From contig BTRK01000004.1 of NCBI GenBank assembly GCA_036245805.1, positions 42,868,907-42,932,906 of the forward strand: DNA of 64,000 nt, read 5' to 3'. This DNA is from Pristionchus mayeri (taxonomy: Eukaryota > Nematoda > Chromadorea > Rhabditida > Neodiplogasteridae). A program made the position numbers and the translations under genes. Shown here in pieces: positions 40,542 through 51,706 of this stretch. The notes under the pieces were generated by a model. It had not been told where the DNA came from and searched no databases. It saw nothing but the letters and a program-made list of their open reading frames with translations. Numbering within the stretch: position 1 is the first letter of the stretch; every line of letters starts with the position of its first letter.

Positions 40542-42111
40542 TTATTATATTAGCAAACTTCACAGGCTAGCCCTGATATTCATGAGAGTATTTGCTAAAT
40601 AAAACAATACGTATATATGTAGCCTCAACATTGTGAAAAAAATCTACATCAAACCGTGGACTCGATGCATTCCATACCTAACGGGAATCCTGTGCGGATA
40701 TCTCATCATTCAAGTACAAAAGAAGAACATCATAATCCGACGACCGAAATCGGTACGACGAACTTACGTTGCAAAAGGGAATATAGTTCGATAAACAGGT
40801 CTTTATTTCTGTATTGCATACTATCTATAAACGTGGAGAGAATACTGGAATTAAATATAAAAAATTTCGGTTATATAACAAGGAAACATCCACAGCTTGT
40901 ATAGCCAATTCGGAAATCATCGAGGGATAAACAATTATTCAGATCGAGATGATCGTCTGCTGGTTGCTGGCGACTGCATTCGCCTTCACTGTAGTGTTCT
41001 CCGTCTACGATTACGCCCGAGGTTTGTCTTACTAAATATTTATCGTACACTATTGCTGTACTTCTACATGATAAAAAAATTACAAATGACCAATGAGATG
41101 CATGAAACGATCCGCTTCTGAAGCTTCTATCCCGCAGGTCAATCCGACTGGTCCATAGCTACTCGTGCAGTCTACGGTTGCTTCTCTCGCATCGGCTGGT
41201 CTGCAGCAGTCGCATGGATAGTGCTGGCGTGTACCTTTGATTGGGCTGGTGAGGCTATTTATCTATGATAATTGTGTTTTTGTAGCCCTCTTTACGGGGA
41301 AATGCCAGCATCAGGTTTTTAATTTAATTAAATAATCACCATTACTAAGTGTGATGAGAGATCACAAACATATTTTCTTTTCAAAAATTAGTATTGCGCA
41401 TTTAAACGTGGGAAAACTATGAAAACCAAGTACAGATCCAGTGAAGTCCTACCACAGTCAAAATAATTCCTCCAATGAGCACCCAAATAAGATTCAAAAC
41501 TTCCAAAGTCAGGTCCGGTGAAGACTCTTCTCGAGCATCCTCTATGGTATCCACTCGGTCGTATATCATACTGCGCTAATCTCACCCATTGGTTTCTTCT
41601 GCATTATCTGCTGAATCTAGGAGATGGACCGGCGCATTTCGTCAATCTATGGCACATGGTAAGTCATGGCAATAGTATCTCTGAAGAGATCGAATATCGG
41701 GAAAGAATCTTCAAAATTCACGATACTCTCTATACAAGTCGTGAGAGAGCGTCGTTAATGAAGATACAGTGACTGATTTCGAACTCCGCTGCAAAGTTAC
41801 TTTTCTCAGTATCTCACAATTACGATTCCCGCCGTATTTCTGAGTTGTATCCTGGCCTTCATCTGGACTTGTCTCGTCGAAATTCCATTCATGAGCATCG
41901 AAGGTATTTAAATAATATTGTAGTGGACATAATAACTGGGAAAGGATTTCACCGCTCACTCTTCTCATTTAATCTCACACACCAAGAAAAGCATTAAAAT
42001 ATACGAAATTTAGGTGTCCATCGGACTAGGAATCCTCAATCAGTATTGTCCAATCAAGAAAGCAAGACAAATATTGCACCGAAAACCATCGCAATCGAGG
42101 TCAATAACTGA

Positions 42112-42306
42112 GAGTGAAGTGTTTGTTAGATCATGAAGTTGATCATTCAGCTGCGTTTCTTTGATCAACCATAAAACGTTTTGCATTCTTGTCGTACTCA
42201 GTTCAGCAAAAAAATATTGTTCCGGGTCATTGTCAAGACAAGAGTTAATAACATGTAGCGGAATTTTTAATCATAAGATTAATTTTCAACAACAATATAT
42301 TGTGCA
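42112..42306. other. Spacer between copy B and the large transposon
   Basis: AT-rich DNA of about 195 bp. No gene or repeat was recognised. Confidence 0.5.
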
Positions 42307-42880
42307 TATATCACATGTATCACGAGTCAGTGGAGGTAGCCGGGAACAATTTAAAAATTTATGTCTCCGATTCTGGTCATACTATTGTAGTAGATTACCC
42401 CATAGGCCATTTTTCGAAAAAGGGTCATAGGTCTCAGAGCCGGCTCATAGGTCTCAGAGCCGGCGTTTAGGAATTTTCCGGTTCTCATCCCGGCTATACT
42501 GTATTTCAGCTCCCAGATGTGCTAGAGACATGGCACAGGGCACAAAATGTTTGGAAAATTATTTCCAGAAATTTTTCTGTTGAGACAAAAACACTCGGAC
42601 TTCAAATAAAAAATATGAGAACGGAAACACATATATTAAATGATTAAAAAAATATATTCATTCCTATGCAATCGCCTAGACCAAATCGTTCTTTCAAAAA
42701 ATGAAAGAGGAAGTACTATAGTATATTATAAAAATATGAAAATCGAATTCGGAGAGGGGCAAAATTCTTGACAAACCTGTGAAGATATGATTTCCGGAAA
42801 ATCCCGAATACATGATATTCACAAAATCTTGCTAAAGTGGCCGTTCAAGTTCCATCGAAGCAAATATAGTTTTAAAATGT
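42307..42880. repeat. Left terminal inverted repeat of the large transposon
   Basis: Pairs with 49690-50248. Shared blocks include GGGAACAATTT, CCGATTCTGGTCATACTATT, TTTAGGAATTTTCCGGTTCT and CACTCGGACTTCAAATAAAA. The left copy has a small internal duplication of GGCTCATAGGTCTCAGAGCC (about 42424-42465) that the right copy lacks. Confidence 0.88.
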
Positions 42881-45020
42881 TGTTTTTCTTTTGCTAACTG
42901 ATTTTCAAATGCCTATGATCTATACAACAATATTCATGTTTTGGGGATTTTCCGAAAATCGCATATTCACAGGCATGTCACGAATTTTGCTCCTCTCCGA
43001 ATTCGATTTTTATATTTTTATAATATATTATAGTACTTCATCTTTCATTTTTTGCAAAAACAATTTAGTCTAGGCGAAGGCACTTCAATACATTTATTTT
43101 TTATAACGATTAATTTCGACAATTGCCGAAAACATGATATTCACAAAATCTTGCTAAAGTGGCCGTTCAAATTCCACCGCAGCAAATATAGTTTTAAAAT
43201 GTTGTTTTTCTTTTGCTAACTGATTTTCAAATGCCTACAATCTATAAAACAATATTCATGTTTTGGGGATTTTCCGAAAATCGCATATTAACAGGCATGT
43301 CACGAATTTTGCTCCTCTCCGAATTCGATTTTTATATTTTTATAATATACTATAGTACTTCATCTTTCATTTTTTTCAAAAACAATTTAGTCTAGGCGAA
43401 GGCACTTCAATACATTTATTTTTTAAAACGATTAATTTCGACAATTGCCGAAAACATGATGTTCACAAAATCTTGCTAAAGTGGCCGTACAAGTTCCATC
43501 GATGCAAATATAGTTTTAAAATGTTGTTTTTCTTTTGCTAACTGATTTTCAAATGCCTCCGATCTATAAAACAATATTCATGTTTTGGGGATTTTCCGAA
43601 AATCGCATATTAACAGGCATGTCACGAATTTTGCTCCTCTCCGAATTAGATTTTTATATTTTTTATAATATACTATAGTACTTCATCTTTCATTTTTTGC
43701 AAAAACAATTTAGTCTAGGCGAAGGCACTTCAATACATTTATTTTTTAAAACGATTAATTTCGACAATTGCCGAAAACATGATGTTCACAAAATCTTGCT
43801 AAAGTGGCCGTACAAGTTCCATCGATGCAAATATAGTTTTAAAATGTTGTTTTTCTTTTGCTAACTGATTTTCAAATGCCTATGATCTATAAAACAATAT
43901 TCATGTTTTGGGGATTTTCCGAAAATCGCATATTCACAGGCATGTCACGAATTTTGCTCCTCTCCGAATTCGATTTTTATATTTTTTATAATATACTATA
44001 GTACTTCATCTTTCATTTTTTGCAAAAACAATCTAGTCTAGGCGAAGGCACTTCAATACATTTATTTTTTAAAACGATTAATTTCGACAATTGCCGAAAA
44101 CATGGTATTCACAAAATCTTGCTAAAGTGGCCGTTCAAGTTCCATCGAAGCAAATATAGTTTTAAAATGTTGTTTTTCTTTTGCTAACTGATTTTCAAAT
44201 GCCTACAATCTATAAAACAATATTCATGTTTTGGGGATTTTCCGAAAATCGCATATTCACAGGCATGTCACGAATTTTGCTCCTCTCCGAATTCGATTTT
44301 TATATTTTTATAATATACTATAGTACTTCATCTTTCATTTTTTGCGAAAACAATTTAGTCTAGGCGAAGGCACTTCAATACATTTATTTTTTAAAACGAT
44401 TAATTTCGACAATTGCCGAAAACATGATGTTCACAAAATCTTGCTAAAGTGGCCGTACAAGTTCCATCGATGCAAATATAGTTTTAAAATGTTGTTTTTC
44501 TTTTGCTAACTGATTTTCAAATGCCTCCGATCTATAAAACAATATTCATGTTTTGGGGATTTTCCGAAAATCGCATATTCACAGGCATGTCACGAATTTT
44601 GCTCCTCTCCAAATTCGATTTTTTTTATTTTTATTATATACTATAGTACTTCATCTTTCATTTTTTGCAAAAACAATTTAGTCTAGGCGAAGGCACTTCA
44701 ATACATTTATTTTTTAAAACGATTAATTTCGACAATTGCCGAAAACATGATGTTCACAAAATCTTGCTAAAGTGGTCGTTCAAGTTCCATCGAAGCAAAT
44801 ATAGTTTTAAAATGTTGTTTTTCTTTTGCTAACTGATTTTCAAATGCATACGATCTATAAAACAATATTCATGTTTTGGGGATTTTCCGAAAATCGCATA
44901 TTCACAGGCATGTCACGAATTTTGCTCCTCTCCGAATTCGATTTTTATATTTCTATAATATACTATAGTACTTCATCTTTCATTTTTTTCAAGAATAATT
45001 TGGTCTAGGCGAAGGCATAG
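42840..45020 (+). repeat. Tandem array of seven units of about 322 bp
   Basis: The word AAATGTTGTTTTTCTTTTGC recurs at about 42877, 43199, 43519, 43844, 44166, 44488 and 44812, spacing 320-325. Each unit contains TTTTGGGGATTTTCCGAAAA, AGGCATGTCACGAATTTTGC and GTCTAGGCGAAGGCACTTCA. The outermost unit merges with the inner part of the terminal repeat. Units differ by only a few percent. The 60-residue frames starting MLTDFQMP are by-products of the unit. Confidence 0.95.
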
Positions 45021-45443
45021 GAGTGACTAAAATGTTTAAATCAATTAAAAATGTTTAAATCAATTAAAGTTTCTGATATTTATTTGAAGTCCGATCAGTC
45101 TTGTGTCAGCACAAACACTTCTGGAAATAATTAGAAAATGAGAGAGAAAGTACTCCTACATCATAAAAAGTATGAAACTCATATACTCCTTTTTTTAGAA
45201 AAATGTCTCTGAACGCATCAAAATTTCGATTTTTTTCACAAACAATCATTATTCAAATTCAAATGCAACGTCTTTCAGAACTCACGTATAGCGCCATAAT
45301 TTATGAATTTTGAAACGTATGCAAATGTATTTTACAAGGTCTGCTCATTTGAAAATATCAGAATACGATATGCATTGCAAAGGTTATGCGAATGAGTTTT
45401 TGCGGATGAACTGTAAATCGAAAACATACAATAAATAAAATGA
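45021..45443. other. Spacer between array and transposase-like gene
   Basis: AT-rich DNA of about 420 bp. It contains a 21-bp direct repeat around AAAATGTTTAAATCAATTAA (about 45030-45067). It would hold the 3' UTR of the minus-strand gene. A CATACAATAAATAAAATGA word close to the stop (about 45425-45443) reads in the wrong sense for a poly(A) signal. Confidence 0.4.
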
Positions 45444-48400
45444 TTAATTGAATTCCGTCGCTTCTTTTGGAATCGGAGTCTTGAACAGTGGATCATCGAC
45501 TTTGAGGAACACTTTGTTCAGCAATTCGGGAGTGAGAAGAGAGTGGAAGGCTTCTTCAGTGAACACGAGATCCTCTTCCTGTGGTTCCACCTCCACCTCG
45601 TGATGATACTCGTCGTCCTCATCCTCTCCTGTTTCCACTGATCTTCTCCACACTCTCAGTTTCGGCTTCTCTGCTCTCAGCGTATTGATGTAATTTTTAA
45701 TCTGGTGCACAGTCATCCACTCCTTGGGCTCAAAGAATCGATCTGCTCTCATCAGTCCCTCTGCCACATCCGCCTTCAGCGGCTTTCCATTTCTCGCGTA
45801 TTCTTCGAACTTCTCCTTGATGAAAGTCTTCGTCGTCTCGGGATGCCTTGCCGGTTTCCTGACTGATCCGATTGCCCATCCTTCTGGTAGTGGAGGAGAG
45901 GGGTTTCCTTTCAGACTCTTCATCACTTCTGATACAGGAGACATAGGAACTGGCTTCGATGTTTCCTCGATGCAGCGCAGATACAATCCGAGTGCCCGGT
46001 CTCGAATTTTCAGATGCTCTGGCCTAATCTTGTGATTTCCTTTATCGATGTGCTTCACCTAGTTCGACCATCGAATAAAAGACGCTGCGCATGAACAATA
46101 GTGGAGAGCCTTGAACTGAGCACCTGCCGGGCTGTTCGGGTTCGGGTTATTCGGCTTGACGATATCATCATCTTTGTCGTTGTGCTCCTGGTTGAAGAGT
46201 TCACTTCTCTCCCTCGGGAGATGCCAGAATGTGGGCTCCTCTTCTTGCGTCGGATTCGAAATCGACCCTGTTTCGCTTGTTGACAGCAGGAGTCGCCAAT
46301 TTCCCTCCACTCTTCGAGAGAACGAGATGAGCCTTGGTTGGATTCAGATTCGTAACCGTTGTTCCTTCGCCGATTCCAAAGAATCTCCAAACATTGGCCT
46401 CCGTCTTCCCTCGATACTCGAAGTGCCCCAGATCCTTGATCTTCGGGATTGTAGTGGGTGACTTCTTCCCCTTCACGAGTGAATCCACCAAATAGACCGA
46501 TACACCCTTCAGCTGTCTGGGCGCGACGAGTGCATTGTACATCTGCTCAGGAGTCTGTATATTGTTCTGCTTGTCCACTTCACTGCGCATCTTCCTCTTC
46601 TTCAGTCCGATGAATCGATCAGCTCCAGACTTCGCAGCTTGCTTCTCCAAGAAACTGTAGGAGAGCACATCGACATTCTCGGAGAAGAAGGGAAGAGAAG
46701 CGACGAGAGAAGAACAGTGGTAATAAGCTGAAATGGGAGTATTCATAGAATGGACTATATTGAATTACATACGGGCGTTGTCCGAGAAGAGTCTGACGGA
46801 CTGAATCCCCATTATTTCCAGCTGAGCGAGAGTATGATGCGCGATTCCGACAACTGCAGTTGCGTCCTGAATAGATTATATTATAATTTCATCCATGTCT
46901 ATCCATAGTTTACCTGATCCTCGTCTCCCATTAGATGATTCATCGGGTGAATTACGATTTTGCCCGAGATATTTGCATATACCTCGTGCCAACTGAAAAA
47001 ATCGGATATTTCGACGTAATTTAATTTCTATCACCTCAAACCAGATCCCTTTGCATCGTATTCTGGCTGAGCCTCCCTAAATTGAGTAGATTCCCACTTC
47101 TGAGAATAGTCAAAAATGAGCATTGCTGCAATTCCATAATTTTACTAGAAAGGATCGACTACTATGTACACACCTTCATCCTCTTGGAGGGATCCGTAGA
47201 TTCTCTTGTACTCCATTGCAGCAAACTCGGCGCGGGCGAGATGGGCTTTGAGATCCATGATCTTCGCGGTATTGAGCTCAAAATCGTGGATGAAACCCTC
47301 GACTTTCTTCTTTGCATCAAACTTCAGATCCGGATCGTTGTCGTACTGCTTCAGGAGTGCCTTGATATCACTGAATGGATGCATTATGTTGCAATAAATC
47401 AGTCGTAACTCACGCGAATACTTTGTCGATAGCCAGACAGTCAGGGCAGCGATGACGATGCTCGTGATTGTGAGGGAATATACGGTAGTGTTTGTCATTC
47501 TTATCACTGAGAGCCCAGAAGAGACAGTGGTCAGAATAGAGAGACTCCTTCTTCAGTCGCATACGGTAATTGTTCTTTAGATAGAGCTTGTTCTCCTCCA
47601 CTTCGCTTGAGGTAAAAAGAGTCCGCCTTATCGAGAAGTCCCATCGTAGTGAGTTCTTCCAGCATTCGAGTAATGAAGATGAAGCCATTCGTAGCGTCGG
47701 CCTAACAATACAATAATTAATTTCGTGTAGAAACAACTGGTGTAGCTCCGGCTGAGCCAGCAAGAAAATCATTTCTTACCTGATAATAGTCAACGCACTT
47801 AAGTGAGGTAGTTCTTCTTGATTGGAAGGTACGACAACAGATTATACATTATCGTTTTTTTCCAGCATCAGATCCTCGGGGTCATTCTCCTTCATATACC
47901 TGAATACACACAAATTGAGAAGATATCACCCTGATTATGAAGTTGATCCAATCCAGTTCATATTCCAAAGTACAACTGACGCGATGTACATTTCAATAGT
48001 TTCGTACAGCACCGTCTGGCGTATCGCGTTCGTCACGTGGATGGTGTTTCCAGAGCTGTCCTTGACGGTCGCATCGCCGAAAGGTAGGCGGATGGGAACG
48101 TAAGGACCGCAATGAGAGAGTTTGATCAGTACAATAATGTAATGTTACCTCGTGAGAAAGTTCACAAAAAATACGAGCTTGACAATGACATAGCGCTCGA
48201 GGATGCGCTTATCTTGATGGATGTAAACCTTGTCGATTCCCTTCTTCGTGGCCTCGTTCCATTGTCTTTGACTGAGTCGAGGGATGTGCTCGACCACGTC
48301 CGGGTAGGAGAAGAGCTGAGTGAAAGGCGCTAGGGTCCAGAGACGTTCTCGTCTGTCGCCCGCCTTCTCGTAATGCTTCGCCACTGCTGCGAGCATTTGG

Positions 48401-48960
48401 TGAGCGACGAACTCTCCATCGAGCTTCGGTCCCTTCTCAAATTGTGCAGCGTCCACCTTCATCTTCAGTTCCGATTGATCATTGGGAGTATCTGCGAGGA
48501 GACCATTGATCATATCGATGAGAAGAGATTCTCCTTGAGCTCTGTAGTTCTTCTGTCTGGGTGTGAGCTTATCCCATGGCTTGGTTCCCGTCACTCGACA
48601 TACTTCGGCGGCCTTCGCGAATTGATTAAATGCACTGCGAAGTGGAGAGATCGTTGAGGTCTCGTCATCTGGCTTCCAATCCTCGTCTCTCTCACACTTG
48701 ATGTCACCATCACTCTCCATTTCTTCCCCCATGGTTCCATAATTTGCTTCGACATCATCCTCAATATCGTGAGCCGAAACGTGCCCACTTCCCACAGCCA
48801 TTCCAATCATCTCCTTATGATGACGATCACACAGTGCTGAAATGGAATATTTCATAGTTTTTAATTCAGTTAAAATTCACGCGTTCCAGGTAGTAACAGA
48901 AAGTGACGATTCTTGAGAAGATATTCTGACGTGGTAAGATGATCAATAATGTAATCACTG
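45444..48960 (-). CDS. Transposase-like protein of a widespread metazoan family, multi-exon, probably one frameshift
   Basis: Minus-strand exons read in order: FSDYIIDHLTTSEYLLKN (about 48960-48890); CDRHHKEMIGMAV through FDGEFVAHQMLAAV-like helices (48835-48145); VPIRLPFGDATVKD and TNAIRQTVLYETIEMYIAS (about 48105-47975); SLKCVDYYQ (about 47800); NGFIFITRMLEELTTMGLLD (from 47700); KNNYRMRLKKESLYSDHC and FWALSDKNDKHYRIF with C/H-rich HNHEHRHRCPDC (to 47410); a helical exon 47397-47160; IFDYSQKWESTQFREAQPEY (about 47120); SGKIVIHPMNHLMGDEDQ; SVRLFSDNA and YHCSSLVASLPFFSE (about 46780-46680); then ADRFIGLKKRKMRSEV. The conserved D of DYSQKW and SDNA are candidate catalytic acids of an RNase-H-like fold. 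Between MGLLDKADS and SSEVEENKLYL (about 47600) the frame shifts, so this copy may be inactive. The last 204 residues (46058-45444) end in an acidic tail. Family assignment is from memory. Confidence 0.6.
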
Positions 48961-49374
48961 AATTCGTGAGGGAAATAACACACGCTCAGGATAGAGAAGA
49001 GACGAATGACGAGAGTGGAAGTAGGGAAGAGAGGAATGACGAGAGCGAAAGTTGGGCAGATGGGTTGTTTGCGAGGAAGTGAGTGGTAAGATTATCAATA
49101 ACGTAGTCGCTGAATTCTTTAAGGAAATAAATAAAAACAAGATAGAATGACGTGATACTATTTTGAATACATCGTGTGTTGTTTGTATTTCACCGACAAA
49201 ACAATCATATAACACATAGTTAATATGTATTATCTGAAAATACAACAAAAATATTGTTAAATTTGAATATGATGCTCTCCAACCCCCTCACTTAGCCCTC
49301 GCCCTCCATCTCACTCAATTTTCAAGAAAACATTTGAAAAGCAGGTATCAAAATAAACAACAACATTTAAAAAT
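48961..49374. other. 5' region of the transposase-like gene
   Basis: Contains a second, diverged copy of the first exon start (GAATTCAGCGACTACGTTAT at about 49094-49114 on the minus strand, against GAATTCAGTGATTACATTAT at 48962). It also holds a short direct repeat GGAAGAGAGGAATGACGAGAG / GAAGAGACGAATGACGAGAG. The promoter cannot be placed. Confidence 0.45.
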
Positions 49375-49735
49375 TAATTTTGTTTCGGTGGAACTTGAAC
49401 GGCCACTTTAGCAAGATTTGGTGAACATCATGTTTTCGGCAATTGTCTAAATTAATCGTTTTAAAAAATAAATGTATTGAAGTGCCTTCGCCTAGACCAA
49501 ATTATTCTTGCAAAATATGAAAGATGAAGTACTATAGTATATTATAAAAATATAAAATCGAATTCGGAGAGGAGCAAAATTCGTGACATGCCTGTGAATA
49601 TGCGATTTTCGGAAAACCCCAAACATGAATATTGTTTAATAGATCGTAGGCATTTGAAAATCTGTTAGCAAAAGAAAAACAACATTTTAAAACTATATTT
49701 GCTTCGATGGAACTTGAACGACCACTTTAGCAAGA
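49375..49735 (-). repeat. Single inverted copy of the 322-bp array unit
   Basis: Carries GAACTTGAACGGCCACTTTA, TGAAGTGCCTTCGCCTAGAC and AAATGAT-type blocks as the reverse complement of the left array unit. The left side has seven units and this side one, so the array has expanded or contracted on one arm only. Confidence 0.9.
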
Positions 49736-50248
49736 TTTTGTGAATATCATGTATTCGGGATTTTCCGAAAATCACATCTTCACAGGTATGTCACGAATTT
49801 TGCCCCTCTCCGAATTCGATTTTTATATTTTTATAATATACTATAGTACTTCATCTTTCATTTTTTGAAAGAACGATTTGGTCTAGGCGAGGGCATAGGA
49901 ATGAATATATTTTTTTAATCATTTAATTTATGTGTTTCCGTTCTCATATTTTTTATTTGAAGTCCGAGTGTTTTTGTCTCAACAGAAAAGTTTCTGGAAA
50001 TAATTTTCCGAACATTTTGAGCCCTGTGCCATGTCTCTAGCACATCTGGGAGCTGAAATACAGTATAGCCGGGATGAGAACCGGAAAATTCCTAAACGCC
50101 GGCTCTGAGACCTATGACCTGGATTTTTCGAAAAGTGGTCTAAGGGGTAATCTACTACAATAGTATGACCAGAATCGGAGACATAAATTTTAAAATTGTT
50201 CCCGAAGGGTGGTTTTTTCATTCACTGACTCGTGATACATGTGATATA
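49690..50248. repeat. Right terminal inverted repeat of the large transposon
   Basis: Reverse complement of 42307-42880, ending CACTGACTCGTGATACATGT GATATA. See the left repeat for shared blocks. Confidence 0.88.
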
Positions 50249-50383
50249 AAGCGCAGTGCCCGTCTGTCCGTTTGACCGGATTGCAAAACAGTTGCGAAAC
50301 GATTACGAAATGGAGAGGGAGAGAGATCGCGTCAACATGTTGCGAAACGAGTGATTTCGAAACCTAGATACTCCGCTAGGACG

Positions 50384-50410
50384 GGGCCCCCGCCGAAGGC
50401 GGGGGCAGCC
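50384..50410. repeat. GC-rich hairpin
   Basis: GGGGCCCCCGCCGAAGGCGG GGGC folds into a GC stem around GAA. It stands out in AT-rich surroundings and resembles GC-palindrome tips of nematode Helitron or MITE ends. No such element could be delimited. Confidence 0.5.
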
Positions 50411-50439
50411 GGACTAGTGGTGAAATAATGGTCAAACTC

Positions 50440-50925
50440 AACTATAACTGAGGAAAGCTACGATTTTTACGTTAGATTCGGATTCCCCACCCTAGGATTA
50501 AAGTATGTACATAGGTCATTGGTCAAAACACGGGGAGGTAGATATAGCTACTCAGTAGGGAGAATCTGGACTTGTCGTATTTTTTTGCTGAAAAAACTAC
50601 TCGCACACTATGGTCCACTGAATGAAATTTTTTTCCGTATCTCGTAAACGGCCAACTTTCGCGACTTCTACCCCATAGTCATTTTTGGAGATCTAGTCTC
50701 TATCAATTTATATCCTTACTTTTCTCATTTGCTTAAGTCGGAAATGAGATACACGACGAATGGTATTGTATTCAAAAATGGCACTATGTTCAATTTATCC
50801 CTACTGAGTGCCGATATGATAAGTCCCCTCTCAAGACCAATGAATTATGTCTTAACCTCAATTCGAGAGTGGGGAATCCGAATCAACAATAAAAATCGTA
50901 GCTTTCGGACCATAAAGGGCCTAAA
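50440..50925. repeat. Degenerate foldback element
   Basis: GCTACGATTTTTACGTTAGA TTCGGATTCCCCAC (about 50457-50492) is answered by GTGGGGAATCCGAATCAACA and AAAAATCGTAGC (about 50869-50904). ACTCAGTAGGGA (50551) pairs with TCCCTACTGAGT (50801). There is no coding signal; the open frame 50729-50947 lies in it. Confidence 0.65.
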
Positions 50926-51049
50926 ATTAGCATATTGTGATGAATAAAACAGTTTTTTGCATGAAACTATGTTAAGATGTGATTTTCGCACGGAGCGCCA
51001 CGGAACATATTTGTAGATATCTGTATTGCGAACCGATTGAAAAAAAATG

Positions 51050-51262
51050 ACCGATATACGGCCTTCCAAAATGGTAGGTCTTAACTCTGTTTAACATGCA
51101 AATTTCGAAAAATGAAGTGGATAGGCGTTCTCCTCGCCCTCACTTTGGTCAGTTCTAAAGTTTACAGCGAAAACTGTGACCCAAAATTTTTTTTGTCGCA
51201 AAGAGGTCTCATTTTCCTGCATTTTTACTGGAGATCCGTGTTACATAACTGCACCTTCCATA
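51050..51262 (-). repeat. Relic related to the end of the 37620-40541 element
   Basis: The order ACGGxxTxCCAAAxTGGTAG, CCGTGxxTxxGA-like, TTTTCCTGCATTxTTAC and GAxxCCGTGTTA matches the last about 200 bases of the giant inverted-repeat element (40330-40545) with strong divergence. It is probably a solo end of an older family member. Confidence 0.5.
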
Positions 51263-51433
51263 GAGTTATCTGATGATTTTCTAATACGTACAGAATGAAC
51301 ACACCCTTGCATGAGAGTACGTTTCTAAGATCTTCCAAATTTATTATCTATAAAATTTTGAATTGCTATTGATTCGGAAACGATTGCTCAATTTGTAAAC
51401 TTTAAAATAGCAGTTCAACTAAAGTTCTTCCTC

Positions 51434-51706
51434 ATGGCATTGCTGACCCAAGGCTTTGTAGACGCCGATATTTTTCTTGCGTCCTATTTGACTATCGCGC
51501 ATGTGCTAGAGACTAACCCCAGTAGCCATCCCTTTCCCCCATTCAATAGGTGGGACCATATTTATATCGACCCTTTCGAAAGACTCATGTTAATCGGTCT
51601 TGTGCCCTCTATCATATTGTCACATTTTGAGTACCAGTTCATCTTACCTATTACATATTTTGGTTGCAAATCGTATCATTACCGTGCGCATTCTAATAAA
51701 GAATGA
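51434..51706 (+). other. Orphan open frame, 90 residues
   Basis: Hydrophobic in the middle (RLMLIGLVPSIILSHFEYQF) with no recognised domain, no clear splice partner and no signal peptide. An AATAAA word overlaps its stop. It may be the first exon or a relic of a small membrane protein. It lies 70 bases upstream of the F-box exon on the same strand, but no splice link was found. Confidence 0.2.

Larger units (their letters stand above)
32958..42111 (+). pseudogene. NRF-6-like acyltransferase-3 membrane protein, copy B (pseudogene)
   Basis: Same exon order as copy A: signal peptide exon 32958-33020 (LWILFLLSLATAQLPFNLF), NRF domain exons up to 33949 (FKDLIATYKDLLLAGLTAR, LPGGKIPEIDD), first span at about 34363, acyltransferase exons from 34617 (GWKVMMSFSLPRKTLSVFS) to the last exon 42014-42111 (KTIAIEVNN). 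Lesions: exon 2 has no in-frame acceptor. TGA at 33681-33683 replaces the Trp of VQADW in copy A, and a neighbouring conserved Cys is Arg. A frameshift breaks LRFILFGW at about 34739. One base is missing in VDTFF-ISGLL at about 35645. TAG at 36824-36826 replaces the Tyr of NSSYFVQ. Later exons (37171-37255, 37445-37563, 40643-40752, 40943-41022, 41137-41248, 41514-41659, 41812-41904) are well preserved. A 546-bp and a 2.9-kb element sit in introns. The tandem position implies duplication of copy A or its ancestor. Confidence 0.9.
42307..50248 (-). mobile_element. 7.9-kb terminal-inverted-repeat transposon with spliced transposase-like gene and internal tandem array
   Basis: Outer ends are inverted copies: TATATCACATGTATCACGAG TCAGTG at 42307 and its exact complement ending at 50248. 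The inverted similarity continues inward for about 0.55 kb on each side (to about 42880 and about 49700). Between them lie a tandem array of about 322-bp units (42840-45020), a minus-strand multi-exon gene (about 48960-45444) and one inverted array unit (49375-49735). The palindromic TATA at both ends prevents a sure call of the target duplication (TA or TATA). Superfamily is not assigned. A composite of unrelated repeats around a host gene is the alternative, but the gene lying wholly inside one inverted pair and its family argue for one element. Confidence 0.8.

Noticed and set aside
42891..45008. Repeated 60-residue open frames beginning MLTDFQMP as a tandem gene family
   Set aside because: They are one frame of the 322-bp array unit. 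Substitutions do not respect codon positions, and the inverted unit at 49375 lacks the frame.
42840..45020. CRISPR-like array
   Set aside because: Units are 322 bp with no unique spacers, and the genome is a nematode's.
48112..48657. Plus-strand frames opposite the transposase-like exon
   Set aside because: They are shadows of the long minus-strand exon. The protein family match is only on the minus strand.
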